DNA from: Crocodylus rhombifer
Taxonomy: Eukaryota; Chordata; Crocodylia; Crocodylidae
Assembly (NCBI GenBank): GCA_038503035.1
Contig: JAVSML010023998.1
Coordinates: 1 to 64,000, forward strand
Direction of reading: 5' to 3'
Length of the DNA stretch: 64,000 bases
Shown here: positions 11,401 through 23,400 of the stretch, piece after piece
How positions within the stretch are numbered: position 1 is the first letter of the stretch
Layout: every line of letters starts with the position of its first letter
Program-made: the position numbers and the translations under genes
The notes under the pieces: model-generated
Database searches by the model: none
Told to the model about the DNA's origin: nothing
What the model saw: the letters and a program-made list of their open reading frames with translations, nothing else

Positions 11401-14400
11401 TTTCCAAGGTAGGTGGTGCTCTCCCCTTCCTTGGTGGTATTTAAGAGGAAACTGGACAAGCACCTGGATGGGGTGATATGACCCCAGCACTCTTTCCTGC
11501 CCAGGGCAGGGGGTCAAACTCAATGATCTATCGAGGTCCCTTCCCGCCCTAACAACTGTAAAACTATGAAACTATACTTATACATAGACTTACTTGTACA
11601 TAGGCATATAACGTGCAATGTCTTCCATCTTCCCACCAGCCATCTTAGACAGCCATTCGTTATAGGCAAACAAAGGTCCTTTCTCACTGCAGACGAAAAG
11701 AATTGGTGAGTTATCCACAATTCCTTATCATCCTAGTCTTAAAGCAGCTGTCCATAGACTGCACCTCTGCTCCAGCTAAGGAGGGCTACGGCAAGTCAAT
11801 ACATGAATAGGCAGCCTCCAAAGAATGCACTGTTCCTGTAGAAAGTGAACCAGTGCTCCACTAAGATAGTGTTCTTCACTCAGTCAGTACCAAGAGGACA
11901 AAAAAAAAGGCTGGGTCTTTGAAGCTGTCTGAAGGTTCCTGCTCTGACACTGGGCCATCAGGTCACTCTCTGCCTTCATTTTTAATATAAGAACAGTTAC
12001 TGGGTTTTAGTGTAAGACACTAAAACTTCTATATACTGACTTTACAGATCAGGCTTCTTTTTCCAGCTTTTCTTGCTTCTAAAGAAGGTTCAAGTGGAAA
12101 CAGACATTGCTTTTGTGCCATCATAAAAAATTCTTTATGGTGGCACAAAGGCCAGCCAAACAGATGCCCAGTATACCTGTTGCTGCACCACACAAATGCC
12201 CAAAATTTGTGGCTGCAACAAAAGAGGTAATAGTTTCTGCCACTTTATTGTGGCAGATCCCAGTCAGTATTTGTCCAGTATCTGTCTGATACCAGTCCCC
12301 CTTTATGGTGGGAAAGCAAGGTTAGCCCGGAGCTGCTTGTGCTATCCAGCCACCCAGGGCAGGCATTCCTGGGGTCTGAGGAGCCCAATCCAGCGCACCC
12401 CAGGAATTCCTGCACAGGATCAGGTGCCTTCAAGCCTCAGAAATACCTACCCAGCTTAGAGATGTATTTGAGGGAAAGCTAGGATTTCCTCCTTGCAGAC
12501 ATGCATCCAGGGCAATCTCCAGGGTGGTGGGAACCCAAGCTTTCCCCACTTACAGACATGCACTCCTACGGAAAGCCAGGATATCTACTTGCAGAGGTGT
12601 GCCCTGGGCAATCTTGAGGGAGGGAGGGCATACCTCTAAGCAGGGAGTCCTGGATTTCCCTGCTTACAGAGATGTGCACAAGAGATTCTCTGGGGCACGT
12701 GGGGAACACATTTCCTGTTGTCCCGCATGGTTCCTGATGTCCTCTGCCTGATGTGGGACAATGAGAGAGGCCATTTCACCTTGTGGCAGGGCCCATGCAC
12801 CACAGCTGATCCTCTTTATTTGGCAACGTCTGTTTATACTCTTAGATTCTAAAGTGCCACTAAGCTCTGCCTTCTGCCTCACTCAAGAGTAAAGCACTTC
12901 ACAAATTAATGAACTAGATAAACAATGCAAAGACCGATTGACAAAAACAGCAGCTCTAACATGTTCAGCAATTAACCAACCACTTGAGGAAAAGAGAAAC
13001 GTCACAGTTCTCAGCTCTACCAAAAAAATGCCTACAGATCCGTAACGATTTCTTATACAAGAGAGATTTCAACGTCTCAACTGCAGGGCAACACCTCTAA
13101 TGCACTAAACTGGCCAAATGAATACGATTTCCTTATTTAATTTATGGGCCTGGGTACAGAACAATGTTCCAGCCTTGGCCCAGAAGCAAGCAAATATAGA
13201 GTACTGGCATGACTCACTGAGGCAAGCCTGAACAGACATGTTTCATGGGAAAAGAGTAATTAAACTAATTTCTGAATTCCAAAAGCCTCACAAGAGTCTA
13301 CACAAAGAGGTTGAAAAACTAGAATTAATCTACAATTCCAGTAAATTAACGCTTTGTTAACAATAGAGATAAAAACCCTAAAACATCTATTATCCAGTGT
13401 TCATACACGGTTAAAGCTTATTTCAGGTTAAACTCACAGTTCATATGGGTCAATTTTCTGAAGTACTGACCAACTGCTCAACACATGACTTTCTAAGTCT
13501 CGCCCCTCCCATCCCCCACTGGCTTACGTCCACTTTCTGCCTGTTCCAGTTAGGATATCAGAATCCTGCATTTGTAAAATCATAATCTGTTGATAAGGAA
13601 ATGGGTGAGGATGATGTCACAAATGATGATCAACTTCTTGTTTAAACAAGCTGGGTGGAGGATATTACAGGTGCAATGGCACTCATTAAACAAACAACTG
13701 CCAATTACCGATTTGGGTCAGGAAGTACGAAAGACTCCACGCTTACAGATATACTCTCATAAGATAAACTGAATCTTATAAAAAGCCAAGTAGACCTTGT
13801 TTCACACAGACAGTTAAACTCAGAGTCACCTGCAATATTCAGCTTTTTCTTCTTCTGACATGTTATTTTGAAGGAAGTTCTTTAAGGTACAGGTATTTGG
13901 TAGCCATTCAATCAGTCCTAACCTAGAATAAAAGAAATCCAGAGTGTGAATAAAGAGCTCATAGCTTAAATAAGAGGAGCAATACAAGTGGGAAGCAGCA
14001 TGGTCCCCATATAATAGATCACAGACTTGGACTCACCTCTGGACTTCATTCCTATGCCCCGATTCATAGAAGGCCTTATGACTACATGAATGAAGTTGCC
14101 CCAATATGTGGAATATCAAAGCAAAAGCCTTAATATAACTGCTTCAGGGCAACTGAGCCCAGAAAGAAATGATCTTCTCCCAGGAAGAAATTACCTTGGA
14201 CTGGAATCTGGGTAAAAATGTCCCAGGTTAAGGGACATTTACTTTGGAACTGCACCAAGTGGCCTCCATACCCCCAACTCCCCTCCCGAGGCAGCTGGGC
14301 TCTTCCCAGATTATCCTGTTCATGCCTATGAACACAGGAGGCTAAAGTGGAACTTGGACAAAGGCAGAATTTAGGCACTCAAGAATGCAATCCTCAAAAC

Positions 14401-17400
14401 TGCACCTGAAGTCCACAGGTGCCTACGTTTTTGCCACTAAAGTCCCCGTGACCCAGAAGTTCTATTTCTGCAAATGTCCAGGACTGCTGCCACCATGGTG
14501 GGGCTGAAAAGTTCAGCACCCATTTCATACCAAAGTCCAGCCAACAATCCTTAGGCTAGACATTCATGTCGTTTTTCCTCCTGAGGGATACAGTCCAGGT
14601 GTACTTATGCTTATAGGATTAAGTTCCATATAAACCAGCAGTCACTGCCACTTGTGTTAAAAGACAAGTCCAGAGAAGGTAGTGATGATACCCCGCTCCC
14701 CCTTTGATCAAACAGCTTGATGCAGTGATTCTTACAGTGCTGTGGGACCTTGGGGTGCCTTGAGATGCTTTCATTGCCACACGATGGCTGTGCAAATGAT
14801 TCACAAGATAGAACAAGAAATTTCAAATAGGAATCCACAGTGTTTAAAACATTCCAGCTACTTGTGGTCTGGGGTCTTTCCGAGAGCAAAATTGCTCTAT
14901 TATTTTTTCATAGTCAAAAAATGAATGGAAGCTAAGAGCTGGCACAAACTAAGTCTATTCCATCTTGGAGGAAAGGCAGCAGGAGGGCACAGCAGCCCCC
15001 CTGGCTCTCCAGGGACCTAGCAGACCTCCTGAGGCTAAAAAGGCAGGCCTACAAAGGATGGAGGATGAGATTCACCTCCAAGGAGGATTATTCTGCACTG
15101 GTCTGGTCCTGCAGGGAGCAAACCAGAAAAGCCAAGGCTGCAACTGAACTCCAACTAGCTTCGAGCATCAAGGACAATAAGAAGTTCTTTTTCAGATATG
15201 TGGGGAGCTGAAGGAAAAGCAAAGGCAACACTGGACCCCTGCTGAACCAGATGGGACAACTGACAACTGATGCCCAGGAAAAAGCCAACCTATTCAATGG
15301 GTACTTTGCGTCAGTCTTTCATCAGTCCCGTGGGACGCCCATGCCTACTACGGGACAGGGAGGTCTGGGTGAGGGAGATCCCCTGCCCTCCATTAATGCT
15401 GACCTCGTGAAGGAACACCTTGAGAAGCTGGTTACCTTCAAGTGAGCTGGCCCTGACAGTCTACACCCCAGGGTACTCAAGAAGCTGGCAAGCATCATAG
15501 CCCAGCCTCTGGCATGGATCTTTGAAAACTCCTGGCGCTCTGGTGTAGTGCCCAAAGACCGGAAGAGGGCCAGCGTGGTGCCTATCTGCAAGAAAGGAAG
15601 GAAAGTGGATCCGGCTAACAACAGGCCCATCAGCCTGACTTCTATCCTGGGGAAGATCTTAGAAAAGTTTATTAAAGAGGCCATCCTTAATGGACTGGCT
15701 GACACCAACATCCTAAGAGATAGCTAGTATGGGTTTGTTGCAGGTAGGTCTTGCTTGACCAATCTCATTTCCTTCTATGACCAGGTGACCTATCACCTGG
15801 ACAAGGAAGAAGAGATTGATGTCATATATCTTGACTTCAAAAAAGCCTTTGATCTGGTATCCCATGATCACCTCTTGGTGAAACTGGCCAATTGGGGCCT
15901 TGGGTCCACCATGATGTGCTGGCTGGGAAATTGGCTCCATAGTTGGACCCAGAGGGTAGTACTTGATGGCAGTCACTCATCATGGTGTCCTGTGACCAGT
16001 GGGGTCCCCCAAGGCTTTGTCCTTGGACCCATATTGTTCAACATCTTCATTAATGATGTGGACATTGGAGTCAGGCGTGGACTGGCCAGGTTTGCCGATG
16101 ACACCAAACTTTGGGGCAAAGCATCCATACCTGAGGACAAGAGGGCGATCCAGCTTGACCTGGACAGGCTCAGCAAATGGGCGGATGAGAACTTGATGGA
16201 ATTTAACACCAAAAAATGCAAGGTTCTCCATCTTGGGAAAAAACCCTGCAGCATCCTTATAGGCTCGGCAGTGCTACGCTGGCTAGCACTGCGGAAGAAA
16301 GAGACTTGGGGGTAATCATTGACCACAAGATGAACGTGAGCCCGCAATGTGATGCTGCGGCTAGTAAGGCGACCAAAACGCTGGCTTGCATCCATATGCT
16401 TCTCAAGCAAATCCCTGGACGTCATTCTCCCCTTTGTACTCGGCCTTGGTGAGGCCGCATCTGGAGTACTGCGTCCAGTTTTTGGGCTCCACAATTCACA
16501 AAGAATGTGGAGAAGCTTGAGGGGGTGCAGAGGAGAGCCACACGCATGACCAGGTCAGGAAAACAGGCCTTATGATGACAGGCTGAGAGCCATGGGGCTC
16601 TTTAGCCTGGAAAAGCGCAGGCTCAGGGGTGATCTGATGGCCACCTATAAGTTTATCAGGGGTGACCACCAGGATCTGGGGGAACGTTTGTTCACCAGAG
16701 CGCCCTAAGGGATGACGAGGTCGAACGGTCACAAACTCCTCCATGACCATTTCAGGCTGAACATAAGGAAGAATTTCTTTACTGTCCGAGCCCCCAACGT
16801 CTGGAACAGCCTGCCATCGGACGTAGCTCAAGCACCTGCATTGAACACCTTCAAGAGCAAATTAGATGCTTATCTTGCTGGGATCCTATGACGCTAGCTG
16901 ACTTCCTGCCCTTTGGGCGGGGGGCTGGACTTGATCTTCCGAGGTCCCTTCCAGCCCTAATGTCTCTGAAATCTATGAAATTTTGAGGGGTGTCCCGAGT
17001 CTAATGGGGGCATCTCAAGTGTAAAAAAGCTGAGAAATACTGGTTTAGTGGTAGCAAAAGGGAGACATGTGCCCAGCCCAGCCTGAGAAACTCAAACCCA
17101 TTTCTCCCAAGAGAATATTCTAACCAGCTGTTCTGGACAAGGGGCACTCTCCACTTTGGCTGCTGAAGCTCCACCACTTAACGAAAAGATGCAACAATCA
17201 CTAAGCCAGAAAGAGAGCAAACATGACTAAGCCTGCAATTAGCACTCTCATGAGGGACAGGAGGGTCCTAGCTTCTAATCCATGTTCTCTGGGTAAGAAC
17301 TTTACTACAAGCACAAACACACGCAAAAATAACCACCAGCAAAAGTTGAATTCATAAAAATTCAGCAGTAACAGTCTAAATGTCTAAGTCTTTGGTTTCA

Positions 17401-20400
17401 TAAAGCAAATTTTTCAAAACCAGAAGCAAAATGAAAAAGAAGAAAAAAGTAGAATCCATGTTAATACATCAAAATTCCATCTCCCAGCAGAAGGAACTTA
17501 CATGACTTTTGACATAAGGCTCTCTATCCAAATTCCTACCTGGTTGTCATGGGTATGACTTGGTAGGTTTTTATCTGCATATTCCTTTGGCTACAGGAAG
17601 CATCTTGGGAAAGGATAATATTCATAACATCAAAGAGCTGCTCTATGCGCTGGTCCTGACGGAGATCTTCACCACCTTTGACAAGGAAGGGATACTCCCG
17701 TTCATCACTGCCTCGGATGATTATACGCTTTGGTTTCCTCAGGGACTCCATTACTTTGATCTTGGAAGGAGACAAAAAGCAAACCACTATGGCACGGGAG
17801 CAACATACACAATTGTATCATCGTGGTTACTGCTTAGAACTGCAGGACTCTTGTGTTCTGGGGAAGCCTGATCATACTGCTGTTGCACCACCAGATAGCT
17901 TTAGCTTCACAAATTAAAGCAGAGTTTCATGTGGAAACTAATCATCAATGTATAAGAAATAACATTATGTCAGTCCTTTAATCAATCAGAAAAAACCTCT
18001 GTTCACTGTCAAATACAACCTCAGCAACTTCTTCCCTGTACCAGGTAGCTCACACCCAAAACACTATGCTGAACCATAATTTTGCACTAGAAACCAAAGG
18101 GATTTTGGCCTCAAACTTGTTTACGTACTCGTTCATCAAATCCTGATATTTTTGCATGGTATTCTGGCAATGGTTTCCCTTTACCATCATACTGACCTGG
18201 GGAAGGGAGGGAAAAGAAAGAAAAAATAAAACAAATCATTTTCATTTAAACAGAGTCTCTAAACAGAGTATATTTAATGATAGACTATTTTGCCCAATAT
18301 TATGCCATATTAAAGTTAACAGGATATTGTGCTTTAAACCTGATATTTAAGCAAAATAACAGTATGCTATTTTCTGCTTTTTACATATAAGCATTATTTT
18401 TCAGCTGTTATATTTGGAAGCCTTATTTATTATGGAGGACAGACCTTATTCAGACTGGAATGCAAATACATTCCATAGATTTTTATTGCAAAACTGCTGG
18501 GATCAAGAAACTACATAAAAGTTAAAACTTAAAAAAAAAAGACATTTAAAGATCACAGTAAAAGCTACGGGATATCTAGCCAGAAACCAGAATCATGGTA
18601 GCTTGAGATTATCAAGTCAGTCTCCCTGTGAAGGCAGGATGTAGCACCCTGATGGAGAAAATAAATACCAAAAGGATAGGACACTTTCAGCTAAGAGGAA
18701 CAGAACTGCATACAGGTTTCCTTCGCTTTATGCTGTACCCGTGTTCCTGGAAAACGGCACGTAACTCAAATTTGTATAAAGGGAACCCATTTTATAATGT
18801 AACAAATAGGGATACAGTCGAAGATCTCGACTGTACTGATGCCCAGACTCATTTCTCCCACTTTTTCAAGACTATTTTGGTACTCACCGACAGCAGACAG
18901 TACACACAAGCACAGGGCACTATCACAATGGGGATGGCAACTACAAAAACACGTGGTGCAGACAATGAGCAAGGAGCACAGATCCACAGAGGAGACTATA
19001 TTTTGGTGTGCGTCACTCCCACAGTGCACTGCACAAAGTGGCTGACTGCGGGCTTCCACCACGCTGGTTGCGTAAGAGTGAATTTACCTTGCATATAATG
19101 AATTTTTGGTATAAAAAAGTTTATTACATAAGAGCGAATTTGCACATACAGAACCCGCATAAAGTGAGGGAAACCTGTAGTAAGTACTTCTATACGAGAG
19201 CTCACCACCCTTAGTGCTGTACAGAGAACATACCAGGGATCTCCAGTTCATTCCTCCGGAATTCAGCTTTAAACTCGCTCAGCCAAGGTGAATATTCTCT
19301 CAGATTTCCAGGTTCTTTCTGGCCGTCTCTCATTTTTGCAAGAAGAGCATTTACAGTCTTGCAGAATTCGTTGTCCTTCATATCTAACAGTTTTGAACCT
19401 CCTTTCCCAAACTGAGTGTCAAACTCCTTCCCATAAGCCTGAAGTTGATTTACAAATAGGAGTCACTGTTATTTGTATTACTGCAGTGCCTAGAAGCCAT
19501 CATGGACTAGGCACTGGTATGCTAGGCAATGTGCAAAAAACATGCAGTAAAAAGATGGTGCCTCTTTCAGAAAGTTTATCAGCTAATTAGAAATTCTCTT
19601 CACACCAGCAAGATCACACTTGTCCGGGCCTAATTCTGAGTGTATGCTGGGTAACACAGGGTTAAGTTTGAACACGCGCAGACAAGCCGAGCCAGTGGAA
19701 AATCACCAGGGTGCCCAGCATGTGCCCCCTGCACAACCGTAGGGCTTGTCTATCAAACCTGACCTAGTTTGTAACAACGCGCATGCTCAGTTCTGCCAAC
19801 TATATGATATCATCGGACTAGAAATTTCTGTGAACAACGCAACCTGATTGGCCACCTAAATTATATTTAAGGCTTGTGAGACCCCGCCCAGGGAGGAGAC
19901 CAGACCCGACCTGAGAGAGCAGAGGCTGCTATTGCAGGGACTGCTCCTCAGGAGAGCCTTTAGGCCTAGAGCCCTGGCTGCTACCAGAGCTCCACTGGTC
20001 TCCTCACGGCTGCGGTTTCGCGCTTGTTCCTCTTCATCTCTGTACTGATTCCTTCGTTACCAAACCTCCTTCTGGCTTTGACACTGACCACGATTTGACC
20101 GACCCAACCTGCATCGACCACTGACCACAGCATTATCACATCACTCTGGCACCGACCTTGGCATCGCTCTCAATTGACCTCGGCATCATTCTCAACCCAT
20201 TTTCGTCCATGTTGGACTTTCATTTCATTACAGTTTCGTTGTTTGTCTGTCCCTTTTATGAGCTGTTGACCAGTCCTGGGACTATTGAGTTGGGCAGCCG
20301 CACCTAGCCTCCTGGGCTAGAAAGCAAGGGCTCGGCTCAAGAACCCCGTGGACCAACAGACCCCTCTCGTTGTTTATACTGTAACTGAACAAGCAAGACT

Positions 20401-23400
20401 TCTGCCTACACTCCAGAAGCGTAAGTAAATAAAATCCATTTGTTTCGAAACCGCACGAGTCCTGTACCGCTCAGACTCCTCGCCGCTAATCCCGCCTGTT
20501 CGTTCCGAACCGCTCGGCCCACCGTGACCTTGGGGCCCTATTCCCCGACAGCACTGTACAGCAGAACCATTTTTATGCTAAAATATAGCATGGAAACAAC
20601 ATTTTACTACAGCGCTTTATAAGGGACTGTGTCCATGTAGTAGGAGAAAAAATTTCCACCGCCCTTACAGAGCATCAGCTCTCTACCTCCTGATCAGCAC
20701 ACATTTATTGAATCACAAATACCTACAACTGCAATATGACTTTCCATGTGCATGCATGCACACTCACCTCTGAACTAATTAGTCTTTGATCCCCATTTTT
20801 CCCCTCTATTGATTTGGTTCTGTAATTCTTTTTCCTGTTACGTGGAATGCAACAACCAGCATGGCTTCTTTCCTTTACTCCTCTCTACTGACACCACCAC
20901 TTGATATCAGCAGGGACATCCACAACTTTGCCCCCTACCTACCCAAAGATATCAATGAACTACTTATTCCTGAGAAGTAAGAGCTAATCAGAAATGTTAT
21001 GCTTTCTCATTTGAAGATATCAGCTACCGTCTTCTTCCTTCTCAACCTTTTACAATAGATATATTGTTACACAAGGACAATTCAACTATTTATAAAACTG
21101 AGAGGGTGTACTCTAAATTGCCCTCAAGAATTTAGATGCAACTGAAAAGCAAAATAATACTTACACCTGTAAAACAGCCCCATAAGCAGGATAATTTTGG
21201 AATGAATTCTAATTGAGATAAATCAATTACTAAAAAGTGTAGGACAGTAACTGCACTGCCTCAATTGATGTACCTAGCTTCATCTATCATCATCACAAAT
21301 TAAAATTGCAGCATCCGAGTTCACTCACTCTTATATAAAACTCAATGTGTAATACAGTTTCAAGTAATTGTTCTAATGCGTCTTAGCTACAGCTATTTGC
21401 AAATGATTTGAAGTTTTATAAAAGTAACTTTCCCCTTTGGTTAAATTGCTAATATTAGATGTTTTCAGGCAATAAACTGACTGACTTTTCCTTCCCTCGT
21501 GAGGGCAGTGATCTCAGACAGATTAATATTTTTCACTGAATTACTAGCAATGGCAGGTTTTGTCATAAGGATTAGTGATCATCAGATATCAATCAGCATG
21601 CATAAAACCTTTATATATTTAATATATTTTCAACTTGTTTTGCACTTGTACTTTACATTTATTTTCCTCATGAAAGGATGATTCTCGCTAATAATCATTA
21701 AAGCACGCTAAGTAGCAATTAAACGCAACTGTTTACATTGAATCTGGTACTATTTTTTTTTTTTTTTTTTACTAGCTAGCAAAAGGATGACAGGTACTAT
21801 TCACATGTTTAACAAGTTATCTAGCCTAACATGCAGTACATGTATTTATTCAAATTATTTTTGATTGAAATATTTTAGATTGTACCATATTACATTTTTA
21901 TTTACCATGAGTATTTTTTCATTCATTATTTAGATGGAAAAATGCAGAAAGCTAGCAATTTAAGATTTTTACTAACTGATTAAAATACATTAACTGTGCT
22001 GGATACATAAGTAAAGTTTATCAAATCAGGTTTTGCACTTAAAAATGAATTGATTTATTCAACAAAGAAAGTCTCACCTACAGTTAGTTATTTGAACTGA
22101 CTGATCAACCTGTCCTTCAGTATTTTAAAACTAGTATACTTCAGCCTGTTATGCTTTGTTTTAATTTGTAGATTGGATTACTTGAAAACCAGCCTTCCTG
22201 ATTTTAACTCCCAATTTCCTTCAGATTCTCAAGTTTATTGAACTGAACTAAAATGAATAAAGACAATCATTCTCTCTGATCTTGCAGAAGAGACGCCAGC
22301 TGTCAAAAGGTGGTTCATTCATTTCAGACCCTGATTATAAGTGTTCAGCTAGTTGCTGCCTCCAGTTCAATGCTTCCAATTAAAAAAATACCAACAAAAT
22401 GCAACATATGAATATTATTTTTCATTTAATTTTGATGATTGATAAATAATAAGTTTAGAGCTTAATATGGATTGTCAGTTTCATGTTTAATTTAAATACC
22501 TTTTCTTTTCAAATAAGCCTGTTTAAAAACATGGATTTTAAATTTAAATCAACATTTTGTTTAAAGATATATTTTATCCACCCTGACAAGATGAGAGGTC
22601 AGTATACAATACAGCAATTTTTGCAAATACTACATTATAACAGGCAGATGTCTCATGTTGAATTCTGGAATCACAGCAGTTGCCCATAACAACTGGCTTT
22701 ATTCCTATCATAGACATGCTTTGTAGACAAGTATAATTACAGGTTTTAGTTCTTAGGAGTTTACAGTATAAGTGATCATTTATATAAAATGTGCGAGAGA
22801 GGACTTGGCTTAGGTACTAATTGCTGTTTCCACAGCTACTAAAAAATTAATCTTCAAGTTCCCACCAGAATTAAAGTGGCTCTTTAAAAGCACAGTGCTG
22901 AAAAATCAGTATATCCAACATTAAATGGAATATAAACACAGAGGGTTTTTTCCCTTCCTTTACACTAACAAAATCATGAGGGTCAATAAGATGTTTCAGA
23001 ACATGCTAGTTCAGCAAACTCCAACCTCTAAGAGGTATCAAAGCAAATCACTTGAAATAACCTTAACTCTACCCCTCCCTCACCTGGTAACAGCTACTGG
23101 GAATGTCTTGAATGGGCTGTGCAAGCTGAGGTGCAGTGTGCCATGGGGACTGCCAATCATTGTGGGAAATGAGAGCAGTCTGGTAACTGAAAGTATAAGT
23201 CAATGGGATCCTGTATCTTAGAGTACAGGGGCTGGAGATTTTGCCACGTGGTAGTGTTTTTATGCAGTAAAAGTAATAATTTGTAGGGCAAACATAGGTA
23301 TCATGTACAGCCCAGAGCACGAATCTGTTTTACTGGCATCACCCAAAAGCAGATGAGTTAAGGCGGAGTTAGCATTTACTTTAATTCAATTTCCCTGGTT

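Larger units (their letters stand above)
8810..11593 (-). other. Intron E27-E28, half of it a CR1
   Basis: The CR1 at about 10024-11575 fills most of the upstream half. The remainder (8810-9978) has a poly-G run near 9092 and no recognised gene. Confidence 0.7.
11687..13829 (-). other. Intron E26-E27
   Basis: Contains hairpin-forming sequence and a degenerate minisatellite (12108-12700, listed separately). The rest (12700-13829) shows nothing recognisable. Confidence 0.6.
13923..17539 (-). other. Intron E25-E26
   Basis: Dominated by a hAT remnant split by a CR1 (14723-17042). The flanks 13923-14722 and 17043-17539 hold nothing recognised. Confidence 0.6.

Noticed and set aside
18124..18129. 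Alternative donor GTAAAC for exon E24, four bases beyond the chosen one
   Set aside because: It would shift the frame relative to E25; the GTACGT donor joins Arg to Ile and preserves the kinase N-lobe.
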